This document shows positions 1 through 6,216 of a stretch of DNA of 13,638 nt, piece after piece. Under the pieces are notes generated by a model. That model was not told where the DNA came from and searched no databases. It saw only the letters and a program-made list of their open reading frames with translations. Source of the stretch: Savagea sp. (lineage in GTDB: Bacteria > Bacillota > Bacilli > Bacillales_A > Planococcaceae); the NCBI GenBank assembly GCA_030152265.1, contig JASLHQ010000111.1, positions 1-13,638 of the forward strand. The letters are read 5' to 3'. The stretch's first letter is position 1, and every line of letters starts with the position of its first letter. Made by a program: the position numbers and the translations under genes.

Positions 1-552
1 TTCTTCAAGTTTGTCCATAAGTGCATACCATGCTTCAGTTTCTGTGAACATGAATGATTTCGTAATGTGGTATCCTTTTGAAGGACCGCCTTCGATCATG
101 TAACTCGCTAATGTGAACGGAGCTCCTGCGAATCCGATTAACGGAACGTTCAATTGTTCTTGTGTTAACATGCGAATCGTTTCAAAAACATATGGAACAT
201 CATCTTCTGGAGAAAGGTCACCTAAGTTGTACACATCTTGTACCGAACGAATCGGGTTTGAAATGACAGGGCCGACGCCTGATTTAATTTTCACATCGAT
301 GCCGAGTCCTGGTAAAGGTGTGACGATATCTTTGTATAAAATCGCCGCATCCACATCGTATTGGTCAACTGGAAGCTTCGTCACGTAAGCACAAAGCTCA
401 GGTTGATGTGTAATCTCCTCTAATGAATACTTCTTTTTAATCTCGCGATACTCAGGTTGAGAACGCCCAGCCTGTCGCATAAACCATACCGGTGTATGAT
501 CAATCTTTTCACCACGTGCTGCACGTAATAACGTATCGTTAAACTTTGTCAT
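1..552 (-). CDS. hemE: Uroporphyrinogen decarboxylase, 5' part (runs off window)
   Basis: HemE decarboxylates the four acetate side chains of uroporphyrinogen III to give coproporphyrinogen III, a cytosolic step of heme synthesis. Translating the minus strand from the ATG at 552 gives 184 residues, about half of a normal protein of roughly 350. The HemE N-terminal signature is visible around residues 20-32 (PVWFMRQAGRSQPEY), which carries the conserved substrate-binding arginines. Later family segments include ITHQPELCAYVT, DAAILYKDI, GPVISNP, VPLIGFAGAPFTLASYMIEGG and a final MDKLEE at the window edge. The frame is open to base 1. The start is supported by a purine-rich AGAGGGGAAG about 10 bases upstream. 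In Bacillus subtilis hemE heads hemEHY, so hemH and hemY probably lie beyond the left edge. The function is seen directly in the motifs; the operon is inferred. Confidence 0.95.
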   Translation of the reverse strand, partial: MTKFNDTLLRAARGEKIDHTPVWFMRQAGRSQPEYREIKKKYSLEEITHQPELCAYVTKLPVDQYDVDAAILYKDIVTPLPGLGIDVKIKSGVGPVISNPIRSVQDVYNLGDLSPEDDVPYVFETIRMLTQEQLNVPLIGFAGAPFTLASYMIEGGPSKGYHITKSFMFTETEAWYALMDKLEE

Positions 553-609
553 AAAAAGTCTTCCCCTCTTTCATTCATAATAAAGAACAATGACAATATA
601 CGCTTAACA

Positions 610-624
610 CTATAATTGTTCTAA
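610..624. promoter_or_regulatory. Candidate PerR/Fur-like operator at the hemE start region
   Basis: The 15-mer CTATAATTGTTCTAA matches the 7-1-7 PerR box TTATAATNATTATAA at 11 of 14 fixed positions. It covers the predicted hemE transcription start, where a repressor would block initiation. PerR represses heme genes in Bacillus subtilis, though I know this for the hemA operon and not for hemE. The surroundings are AT-rich, so chance is possible. Confidence 0.3.
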
Positions 625-629
625 TCTAT

Positions 630-658
630 ATTGTATAGACAAAGCGCCACATTGTCAT
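630..658 (-). promoter_or_regulatory. Predicted hemE sigma-A promoter
   Basis: On the minus strand a -35 ATGACA (plus coordinates 653-658) and a -10 TACAAT (630-635) are separated by exactly 17 bases. Each matches consensus at five of six positions. Transcription would start near 623, leaving a leader of about 70 bases before the hemE ATG at 552. Confidence 0.6.
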
Positions 659-711
659 AAAATTGTGCTTAACGTCGTTCACATTGTGTTTGAGAAAGAC
701 GTTTATTTGTG

Positions 712-740
712 TTGCAGTTAGGGAATGTATATCATATAGC
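712..740 (+). promoter_or_regulatory. Weak candidate hmoB promoter
   Basis: TTGCAG (712-717) and TATAGC (735-740) are 17 bases apart, each with four matches to the sigma-A consensus. They lie just upstream of the hmoB ribosome-binding region AGAGGGGGAAGG (754-765). It is the best pair found in the gap, but a start only about 25 bases before the ATG leaves a very short leader. Confidence 0.3.
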
Positions 741-769
741 AAAACTGTAATTTAGAGGGGGAAGGACTT

Positions 770-1300
770 ATGACAAAATTTTATATGACGACAGGAACGC
801 GTGACTTTTTGAAAAAAGCACAGGAGAAAAATGACGAGCTCATTTTATCTCATGGGTCAGGACATTCTGTACTCATGCATGAAACGAATGGTCCGTCTGT
901 TTTTCAAACACCGCGTTCGTATGAAGTGATCGCTTCAGTAGGTGAACTTGAAAAAATCGGTTATTTCGTATTAAACAACATTCCAGTGACAGACGAAGGA
1001 CGTCCAATTTTTGAATATCGTTTTAAAAACAATACGAGCAAACTACAAGATCACGTCGGCTTTATCGCATTTCGTTTACTACGTCCGATCAATTCCGATA
1101 CGTACATCGTATTGACGGAATGGTCGGATCCGAAGTATTACGACTTATGGAAAAACTCACGTGACTTCGCAGAATCTCATAAAGAAGATAAACAAGCGCA
1201 CGGCACATCTATTTACGCATCGAAATCTTATGTGACGACGTATCGTACACGTCCGATTGATGAAGAAGAACATGCGGAAGTGACTGTTGAAGAAGAATAA
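770..1300 (+). CDS. hmoB: Heme-binding/degrading monooxygenase, HmoB (YhgC/TRAP) family
   Basis: The product has 176 residues. The family binds heme and, for Bacillus subtilis HmoB, releases iron from it oxidatively. Residues 33-57 (SVLMHETNGPSVFQTPRSYEVI region) and 66-115 (FVLNNIPVTDEGRPIFEYRFKN and FRLLRPINSDTYIVLTEW) closely resemble YhgC. The C-terminal half is an antibiotic-biosynthesis-monooxygenase ferredoxin-like fold. Asn69/Asn70 and Trp118/Trp127 are candidates for the conserved catalytic Asn/Trp positions of this family. Staphylococcal TRAP is a homologue, so that name may appear in databases. The C-terminus carries an acidic tail (EEEHAEVTVEEE) that I do not recall in YhgC. There is no signal peptide. 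The gene is divergent from hemE, as in Bacillus, linking heme synthesis with turnover. The ATG at 770 follows GGGGGAAGG with good spacing. Confidence 0.85.
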   Translation: MTKFYMTTGTRDFLKKAQEKNDELILSHGSGHSVLMHETNGPSVFQTPRSYEVIASVGELEKIGYFVLNNIPVTDEGRPIFEYRFKNNTSKLQDHVGFIAFRLLRPINSDTYIVLTEWSDPKYYDLWKNSRDFAESHKEDKQAHGTSIYASKSYVTTYRTRPIDEEEHAEVTVEEE

Positions 1301-1308
1301 GGGAAACG

Positions 1309-1344
1309 AAAGAGCCTCCACTTTGAAAAAAGTGAAGGCTCTTT
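1309..1344 (+). terminator. hmoB terminator, probably bidirectional
   Basis: AAAGAGCCT (1309-1317) pairs with AGGCTCTTT (1336-1344). After one C/A mismatch, CACTT (1319-1323) pairs with AAGTG (1330-1334), leaving a six-base loop. It begins nine bases after the hmoB stop. The trailing T-tract is short (CTTT), so termination on the plus strand may be partial; the symmetrical stem could also act on the minus strand. Confidence 0.65.
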
Positions 1345-1350
1345 AAAATA

Positions 1351-1384
1351 GAAAAACCGCCATCGTCAATTGACCGTGGCGGTT
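1351..1384 (-). terminator. atoE terminator
   Basis: Read on the minus strand, AACCGCCA and TGGCGGTT (plus 1377-1384 and 1355-1362) form an eight-pair stem. The palindrome TCAATTGA (1366-1373) lies inside it, and a T-rich tail (TTTTTCTATTTT) follows. It lies four bases beyond the atoE stop at 1389. On the plus strand there is no T-run after it, so its polarity favours atoE. Confidence 0.8.
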
Positions 1385-1388
1385 GAAG

Positions 1389-2705
1389 TTATGAAAAGAA
1401 AAGCATCCCGATACTAATAATAATCCCCGTATAGAAAAATATAAAGAGACAGAAGCCCATAATATCTTTCGCTTTTAATCCAGCAATTGCAAGTGCTGGT
1501 AAAGCCCAGAACGGTTGAATCATATTCGTCCATGAATCTCCCCAAGCAATCGCCATCGCAGTTTTCGCGTAATCCATTCCCATCGTTTGAGCCGCTTCAA
1601 GCATAATAGGTGCTTGAACTGCCCATTGCCCTCCACCAGAAGGAACGAAAAAGTTGACGACACCTCCTGCGAAAAAGGCGAATAAATAAAATGTCGTATC
1701 ATTTGAAATGCTGACGAACCAGTTTGAGAATACTGCAGCGAGTCCAGAGTATGTCATCATCCCCATAATACCTGCATAAAACGGAAACTGGAATACGATG
1801 CCCGCTGTCGTTTTAATCGCTTATTGCGCTGCCATTAAGAAACGTTGCGGCGTTCCATGGAAAATAATTCCTAAAATAATGAATGTCGTATTGACGATAT
1901 TTAAATCAAGTAAAAATCCTTTCGTTGCAAAGTGATACACTAAATAACTAATCCCGAGCGCACCGATTAAAGCGGTTAATATATAGCTACGTTCTGCGCG
2001 GCTGGCGAAGTTATTTTCTGGTTTCGGTAATTCAACTTCTTCTTCGACTAACAATTCAGGGTCGACTGTAATCACATCTTCTTGTTTCGGTGTCATCCAA
2101 CGATTGAAAAACGGTAATGTAAATAAAATGACGATTACGATAAATAAATTGTAAGTAGAGAATAAAGTAACAGTCGTTGGAATGACGCCGATCATCTCAG
2201 CGAATGGATGTCCATCTGTTGCGATGGATAATGGAATCGAACCTGCAAGTCCTCCGTGCCAAATGATGAATCCTGAGTAGGCACTGGCGATGAGTAATCG
2301 GTAGTCCACAGCAGGTACGTGACGTGCGATTTCTTTTGCGAACAATGCTCCAATGACGAGCCCGAATCCCCAGTTAATCCAACAAGCAATTAAGGATACG
2401 AATGTTACGACGATAATAGCTTTCGTTGGCGAATGAACACGTTTCGCACTTGCTGTTAACACTTTTTTGAAAGCAGGACTATTCGCTAAAATATGTCCAG
2501 CTGCAAGGACGACGACCATTTGCATCGTGAACGATAACAACCCCCAAAAGCCATCCCCCCAATATTGCACCATGTTGATCGCTGTAGCGTCGGTGAAAAT
2601 AAGTCCAAGAATGACGACGAGTACAGTTAAAATCGTCACGAAAATATAAGGGTCGGGTAAATATTTCTCCATTAAGCTATTCGACCATCTTGAGAGCGTT
2701 TTCAT
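1389..2705 (-). pseudogene. atoE: Short-chain fatty acid (acetoacetate/butyrate) transporter AtoE, interrupted by an in-frame stop
   Basis: AtoE proteins are integral-membrane carriers of about 440 residues that import short-chain fatty acids. Read through the stop, this gene has 438 codons, the full family length. The N-terminal part (WSNSLMEKYLPDPYIFVTILTV, then GDGFWGLLSFTMQM and CWINWGFGLVIGALFAKEIAR) and the C-terminal part (QFPFYAGIMGMM, FFVPSGGGQWAVQAP, AIAWGDSWTNMIQPFWALP) both carry family motifs and many hydrophobic segments. A TAA at 1821-1823 replaces codon 295, between FLMAAQ and AIKTTAG. Both halves stay in one frame, so it is a point nonsense change, for example from CAA or GAA. 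Translation would give a 294-residue fragment lacking the conserved C-terminus. No ribosome-binding site precedes the internal ATG at 1766. The start is the ATG at 2705, about ten bases after GAAAGGGG; an upstream in-frame TTG at 2726 sits ahead of that site. A sequence error is possible. Confidence 0.85.
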
Positions 2706-2744
2706 TTCTTTGTATTCCCCTTTCAAAAAGATTATTGTTTACAT

Positions 2745-2772
2745 AGTATAACGGATGAAAAAGATGTGTAAA
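2745..2772 (-). promoter_or_regulatory. Predicted atoE promoter
   Basis: On the minus strand TTTACA (plus 2767-2772) and TATACT (2745-2750) lie 16 bases apart, each five of six to consensus. The predicted start near 2738 gives a leader of about 33 bases holding the GAAAGGGG ribosome-binding site. It looks fully functional although the gene is broken, consistent with recent inactivation. Confidence 0.65.
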
Positions 2773-2800
2773 TAACGTAAATTAATAGCATGAAGTACAA

Positions 2801-2819
2801 TTATTAGTTTTTGGAATAA
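2801..2819. promoter_or_regulatory. Candidate LysR-type regulator binding site
   Basis: TTATT-N9-AATAA forms an imperfect dyad containing a T-N11-A core (T2804, A2816), the loose recognition pattern of LysR-type regulators. Its centre is about 72 bases upstream of the predicted atoE start, close to the usual -65 recognition position, in the gap between divergent atoE and lysR. The region is AT-rich, so the pattern is weak evidence. Confidence 0.25.
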
Positions 2820-2867
2820 GTGAAATGTGTTAGAAGAGGAAAAGTAGCGAATCATTTCGTCTTATAT

Positions 2868-2897
2868 TTGATGTTTTAAAATATCGCCATTTATACT
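2868..2897 (+). promoter_or_regulatory. Predicted promoter of the LysR-type regulator
   Basis: TTGATG (2868-2873) and TATACT (2892-2897) are separated by 18 bases. The -10 matches at five of six positions and the -35 at four. Transcription would start near 2904, about 60 bases before the regulator's start codon, so the leader includes the small reading frames at 2913-2963. Confidence 0.5.
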
Positions 2898-2906
2898 AAA
2901 GGAATA

Positions 2907-2963
2907 GAGGGGATGTTTTATTATGCCAAAAGGGAATAAATGAAGAAGCGAAGGGGGAAATGA
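2907..2963 (+). other. Leader with three tiny overlapping ORFs ahead of the LysR gene
   Basis: AGAGGGGATG (2907 onward) is followed by a six-codon frame, ATG 2923 to TGA 2943, encoding MPKGNK. An ATG at 2913 opens MFYYAKRE (stop ends at 2939). An ATG at 2940 opens MKKRRGK, whose TGA (2961-2963) ends three bases before the regulator's ATG at 2966; a weak AAAAGGG lies upstream of it. The first frame has a plausible ribosome-binding site at 8-10 base spacing. These may be chance, or may modulate regulator translation by coupling. No function is claimed. Confidence 0.25.
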
Positions 2964-2965
2964 AT

Positions 2966-3868
2966 ATGGAATTAAAAAATTTGTTTGCATTCATGGCTGT
3001 TGTAGAATACGGGACTTTTACAGAAGCAGCGAAACAATTGTACGTGTCTCAACCATCATTAAGTAAAAACATTAAAAAGTTAGAAGAAGATTTAGACGTT
3101 GAATTGTTAGATCGGTCGACTCGACATGTGACATTAACGGATGCTGGACGAATCGTTTACAGTCAAGGGAATAAAATACGGCAGTCTATTTATGAAATGC
3201 GTGTTTCTTTAGACGATTTGTTCAATGTAGAAATCGGCTCTATTCGCCTCGGAATTCCACCGCTAGTTGGGACTTTATTTTTTCCGACAATGGCGCGTAT
3301 ATTTCAACAACATCATCCAAATATTGACCTCGAACTTATTGAGCAAGGGGCGAAATTAATCGGTCCGCTCGTCGAAAATGGAGATGTTGACTTAGGGATA
3401 GTCGTACTTCCTGCTGATGAACGTAAGTTTGAAGTCATTCCGATTTTAGAAGACCAATTTTATATTTTTTTACATGAATCTCACCCGTTATCACACTGTT
3501 CATCGATTCATTTAAAGCAGTTAAGCGACGATCCGTTCATCTTATTTGCAGAAAACTTTACTTTGCATGATCACGTGATGGAAGCTTGTCGAAAAGCAGG
3601 GTTTACACCGAAAGTCGGTTATAAAAGCTCGCAATGGGATTTAATTGTAGAGTTAGTAGCGTCCAACTTAGGAGTGACGTTATTGCCGAAGTCCATTTAT
3701 GAAAAGCAAAACAATCCCCACATCCGTATGATTTCAATTGAAGGGATGAATTTTTACTATCGCCTCGGAGCAATTCGGAAAAAGAAAGCGTACTCCCCAA
3801 TTGCTGTGCAACGTTTTTTAGACTTACTCGTTCAGGAGCAACCGTTAAACTATAACGAAAAGGAATAA
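2966..3868 (+). CDS. LysR-family transcriptional regulator, probable activator of atoE/scoAB
   Basis: This is a 300-residue LysR-type regulator, the typical family length. Residues 1-60 hold the winged helix-turn-helix (FMAVVEYGTFTEAAKQLYVSQPSLSKNIKKLEEDLDVELLDRS), followed by the usual linker helix. Residues from about 87 onward form the periplasmic-binding-like effector domain (IRLGIPPLVGTLFFPTMARIFQQHHPNIDLELIE, then VDLGIVVLP and LGVTLLPKSIY). It is divergent from atoE and directly upstream of scoAB, an arrangement typical of a local regulator responding to a pathway metabolite, plausibly a short-chain acid or its CoA ester; the ligand is unknown. Two in-frame ATGs exist: 2960 lies only two bases after AAGGGGG, while 2966 lies eight bases after it and matches the common MELKN start of the family, so I chose 2966. 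No terminator separates it from scoA, so some read-through is likely. Confidence 0.9.
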   Translation: MELKNLFAFMAVVEYGTFTEAAKQLYVSQPSLSKNIKKLEEDLDVELLDRSTRHVTLTDAGRIVYSQGNKIRQSIYEMRVSLDDLFNVEIGSIRLGIPPLVGTLFFPTMARIFQQHHPNIDLELIEQGAKLIGPLVENGDVDLGIVVLPADERKFEVIPILEDQFYIFLHESHPLSHCSSIHLKQLSDDPFILFAENFTLHDHVMEACRKAGFTPKVGYKSSQWDLIVELVASNLGVTLLPKSIYEKQNNPHIRMISIEGMNFYYRLGAIRKKKAYSPIAVQRFLDLLVQEQPLNYNEKE

Positions 3869-3873
3869 AGAAC

Positions 3874-3888
3874 ATTCTATTAATGAAT
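3874..3888. promoter_or_regulatory. Candidate second LysR-type site upstream of scoA
   Basis: ATTC-N7-GAAT contains a T-N11-A core (T3875, A3887) and ends directly before the predicted scoA -35 element. An activator bound here could contact RNA polymerase. It does not share obvious sequence with the 2801-2819 dyad, which weakens the idea that one regulator binds both. Confidence 0.2.
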
Positions 3889-3917
3889 TTCACTTATAAG
3901 TATGTAAGCGCTACAAT
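3889..3917 (+). promoter_or_regulatory. Predicted scoAB promoter overlapped by a cre-like (CcpA) site
   Basis: TTCACT (3889-3894) and TACAAT (3912-3917) are 17 bases apart. The -35 is poor and the -10 good, as expected for an activator-dependent promoter. Overlapping the spacer and -10, ATGTAAGCGCTACAA (3902-3916) matches the classical cre consensus WTGNAANCGNWNNCW at nine of ten fixed positions. CcpA bound there would block polymerase, giving glucose repression of acetoacetate use. This is inferred from sequence only. Confidence 0.4.
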
Positions 3918-3961
3918 ATTTGTAACGAGTAGTACATGCACAAACAAAGGGGGAAATGAAG

Positions 3962-4675
3962 ATGACGAATAAAGTATTCACGTCGTTTGATGAAGCAGTG
4001 GCGGATATTGACGATGGGGCAACGTTAGCAGTCGGCGGATTTGGACTTTGTGGCATTCCAGAGAAGTTAATTGAAGCACTTGAGAAAAAAGGCGTCAAGC
4101 AGTTAACCGTCGCTTCTAACAATTGCGGGGTAGACGATTGGGGACTCGGACTTTTACTACGTAATAAACAAATTAAAAAAATGATTGCTTCTTACGTTGG
4201 AGAAAATAAAACTTTTGAACAACAGTTTTTAAGTGGAGAATTAGAAGTAGAATTAACTCCACAAGGGACATTAGCAGAGCGAATGCGTTCAGGTGGTGCG
4301 GGCATACCGGGTTTTTATACGGCGACAGGAGTCGGCACACCGATTGCTGAAGGGAAAGAGACGAAGCATTTTGATGGTAAAGAGTACTTGCTTGAGCGAA
4401 GTATTCAAGCCGACTTTGCCCTCGTGAAAGCTTGGAAAGCCGACAAGTATGGGAATCTCGTATTTCGTAAAACATCTCGCAACTTCAATCCGCTCGCAGC
4501 GATGTGTGGAAAAGTGACGATTGCTGAAGTGGAGGAACTTGTCGAGGTCGGAGAAATTGATCCGGATGAGGTGCATTTACCGGGGATTTATGTTCAACGC
4601 ATTCTCGTCGGCACAGATTATGATAAACGAATTGAACGTTTAACAGTGAGAGAAGGGGGGATTTCTCATGAATAG
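3962..4675 (+). CDS. scoA: 3-oxoacid (acetoacetate) CoA-transferase, subunit A
   Basis: This is the alpha subunit of a family I CoA-transferase, which moves CoA from succinyl-CoA or acetyl-CoA to acetoacetate (or another short-chain acid) to form the CoA ester in the cytosol. The product of 237 residues has the subunit A signature near residues 19-33 (GATLAVGGFGLCGIP), followed by LTVASNNCG, GAGIPGFYTATGVGTPIAEGKE, ADFALVKAWKADKYGNLVFRKTSRNFNP and EVHLPGIYVQRI. Length is normal for separately encoded subunits. Of two in-frame ATGs, 3956 is two bases after AAAGGGGG and 3962 is eight bases after it, so 3962 is preferred. The gene overlaps scoB by eight bases, implying coupled translation. The neighbouring AtoE-type transporter suggests a short-chain acid or ketone-body substrate; the exact CoA donor cannot be decided, so atoD is an equally fair name. 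Confidence 0.9.
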   Translation: MTNKVFTSFDEAVADIDDGATLAVGGFGLCGIPEKLIEALEKKGVKQLTVASNNCGVDDWGLGLLLRNKQIKKMIASYVGENKTFEQQFLSGELEVELTPQGTLAERMRSGGAGIPGFYTATGVGTPIAEGKETKHFDGKEYLLERSIQADFALVKAWKADKYGNLVFRKTSRNFNPLAAMCGKVTIAEVEELVEVGEIDPDEVHLPGIYVQRILVGTDYDKRIERLTVREGGISHE

Positions 4676-5300
4676 TCGTGATAAAATTGTAGCGCGTGCC
4701 GTAAAAGAAATTCAAGATGGCATGAATGTCAATTTAGGAATCGGCATGCCGACGCTCGTGGCTAACGCTATCCCAGCACAATATGATGTGATGCTTCAGT
4801 CTGAAAATGGTTTGCTCGGAATCGGGCCGTATCCGACGGAATCAGAAGTCGATCCTGATTTAATTAATGCGGGGAAAGAAACCGTGACGGCTGTCAAAGG
4901 GGCTTCATTTTTTGATAATGCGGAGTCGTTTGCGATGATTCGTGGAGGTCATATCGATTTGGCAATTCTCGGAGGTATGGAAGTGTCGCAAACAGGCGAC
5001 CTTGCGAACTGGATGATTCCAGGGAAAATGGTTAAAGGAATGGGCGGTGCGATGGACCTCGTCAACGGAGCGAAACGTGTTATCGTCATTATGGAACATG
5101 TCAATAAACACGGGGAGTCGAAAGTGAAGAAGCGATGCGAATTACCGCTGACCGGTCAACGTGTCGTTAGCCGTCTCATTACCGACTTAGCGGTGTTTGA
5201 TTTCACGGATGAAGGAATGAAGCTCGTCGAATTGTTAGACGATGTAACATTGGAAGAAGTACAGCGTCAGACAGAGGCTGAATTTATCGTCGCTTTATAA
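4668..5300 (+). CDS. scoB: 3-oxoacid (acetoacetate) CoA-transferase, subunit B
   Basis: This is the beta subunit, partner of the preceding gene, and carries the catalytic glutamate that forms the enzyme-CoA thioester. The product has 210 residues; the family is about 210-220. Residues 23-35 hold LGIGMPTLVANAI, and the signature SENGLLGIGPYP starts at residue 45, making Glu46 the catalytic residue. Downstream come GGHIDLAILGGMEVSQTGDLANWMIPGKMVKGMGGAMDLV and VIMEHVNKHGESKVKKRCELPLTG, all classical for ScoB/AtoA. Its ATG lies inside the last codons of scoA with AGAAGGGGGG seven to ten bases upstream. No thiolase or 3-hydroxybutyrate dehydrogenase follows; two terminator-like hairpins close the operon, so acetoacetyl-CoA must be cleaved by a thiolase encoded elsewhere. 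Confidence 0.92.
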   Translation: MNSRDKIVARAVKEIQDGMNVNLGIGMPTLVANAIPAQYDVMLQSENGLLGIGPYPTESEVDPDLINAGKETVTAVKGASFFDNAESFAMIRGGHIDLAILGGMEVSQTGDLANWMIPGKMVKGMGGAMDLVNGAKRVIVIMEHVNKHGESKVKKRCELPLTGQRVVSRLITDLAVFDFTDEGMKLVELLDDVTLEEVQRQTEAEFIVAL

Positions 5301-5343
5301 TATAGCGAGAGTAAAATAATAAATATATTTTTAATCCCGTCCT

Positions 5344-5373
5344 AAAAAACGTCGCCAATGTGCGGCGTTTTTT
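5344..5373 (+). terminator. scoAB intrinsic terminator
   Basis: AAAAAACGTCGC (5344-5355) pairs with GCGGCGTTTTTT (5362-5373) over 12 pairs with one G-T wobble and a six-base loop. The A-tract/T-tract symmetry means it could also terminate transcription on the minus strand. Confidence 0.9.
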
Positions 5374-5394
5374 ATTGTTGTTATGGAATGAACA

Positions 5395-5426
5395 AAGTCT
5401 CTCTTTCGCAGAAGGGAGGGCTTTTT
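5395..5426 (+). terminator. Second, weaker terminator-like hairpin
   Basis: AAG plus TCTCTCTT (5395-5405) pairs with AAGGGAGG plus CTT (5412-5423) with one bulged G and two wobbles, around a six-base loop, followed by further T residues to 5426. It could back up the first terminator and insulate the two-component operon downstream. Confidence 0.5.
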
Positions 5427-5471
5427 ATCGCAACTAAAGGGTGTGGCTAGCCGTCTAAAGAGAGGACACGG

Positions 5472-5477
5472 TATAAT
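5472..5477 (+). promoter_or_regulatory. Candidate -10 element for the peptide-resistance operon
   Basis: A perfect TATAAT sits 34 bases before the response-regulator ATG, after two terminators. No recognisable -35 lies 16-18 bases upstream (AGCCGT at 17), and there is no TGN extension, which would suit an activator-dependent promoter. No clear BceR-type inverted repeat was found. Confidence 0.4.
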
Positions 5478-5511
5478 AGAAGGAAATGAACGGAAGAAAG
5501 GGGAGCACTCG

Positions 5512-6216
5512 ATGGAACAACATCGAATTTTTATCGTAGAAGACGATCGAAAGATTGCGGAATTGCTTGCGGATACGCTGCAAAAGTATCAATACGACGT
5601 CGCGATTGTCGAAGATTTTGACCGGATTACAGAAGAAGTGCTCGATTTTGAGCCTCATTTAATTTTGTTAGATATTAATTTACCTTCGTACGACGGCTAT
5701 TATTGGTGCCGTCAACTACGCCAACATACGACTTGCCCGATTTTATTCATTTCAGCACGCTCAGGAGAGATGGATCAAGTATTTGCGCTTGAAAATGGAG
5801 GAGACGACTTCATTACGAAGCCGTTTCATTACGAAATCGTGCTCGCTAAAATACGCAGTCATTTGCGCCGCTCGTTCGGAGAGTATGCGTCGAATCAATC
5901 GGAACGCATCATTAAATGCGGTTCACTCCATCTATACGTTGAACGCATGGAACTGCATAAAGAGGAAACGATCATTCCTCTGCAGAAAAAGGAATGTTCG
6001 ATTTTGCATTTATTAATGGAAGACGAACCGAAAGTCGTATCGCGTGAACGGTTGTTAGAAGAGTTGTGGGACGATCAATCGTTCGTAGATGAAAATACGT
6101 TAAATGTGAACGTCGCACGCGTCCGTAAAAAGTTGAGTGATTACGACATCATCTCTCAAATTGAAACTGTGCGCGGGGCGGGGTACCGTTTCGTACTCGA
6201 TGAGTTAGAGCGATGA
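5512..6216 (+). CDS. OmpR/PhoB-family response regulator of a Psd/Yxd (BceR-like) system
   Basis: This cytosolic regulator of 234 residues activates transporter genes when phosphorylated by its kinase. The receiver domain (about 5-118) shows the acidic pocket Glu10-Asp11-Asp12, phosphoacceptor Asp54 (LILLDINLPSYDG), Ser81 and Lys103 (TKPF). Residues about 132-230 form the winged-helix DNA-binding domain (KKECSILHLLM, VSRERLLEELWDDQSFVDENTLNVNVARVRKKL, ETVRGAGYRF). The stretch DGYYWCRQLRQHTTCPILFISARSGEMDQVFALENGGDD is strikingly like Bacillus subtilis YxdJ and PsdR, which respond to cationic peptides and lipid-II-binding lantibiotics. Start: the ATG at 5512 follows AAAGGGGAG at seven bases; an in-frame GTG at 5443 would extend it across the TATAAT and lacks family support. 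The stop overlaps the kinase ATG (ATGA). The inducing peptide cannot be read from sequence. Confidence 0.92.
   Translation: MEQHRIFIVEDDRKIAELLADTLQKYQYDVAIVEDFDRITEEVLDFEPHLILLDINLPSYDGYYWCRQLRQHTTCPILFISARSGEMDQVFALENGGDDFITKPFHYEIVLAKIRSHLRRSFGEYASNQSERIIKCGSLHLYVERMELHKEETIIPLQKKECSILHLLMEDEPKVVSRERLLEELWDDQSFVDENTLNVNVARVRKKLSDYDIISQIETVRGAGYRFVLDELER

Noticed and set aside
113..388. Plus-strand ORF of 91 codons
   Set aside because: It is antisense to hemE, whose protein is unambiguous on the minus strand.
1389..1766. Independent 125-residue membrane protein
   Set aside because: It is the in-frame continuation of atoE after the TAA, with no ribosome-binding site before its ATG.
2706..2726. 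TTG start for atoE at 2726
   Set aside because: It lies ahead of the ribosome-binding site GAAAGGGG, which instead serves the ATG at 2705.
5443..5511. Extended response regulator from a GTG at 5443
   Set aside because: The added residues (MASRLKRGHGIIEGNERKKGEHS) lack receiver-domain similarity and cover the TATAAT; the ATG at 5512 has AAAGGGGAG at good spacing.
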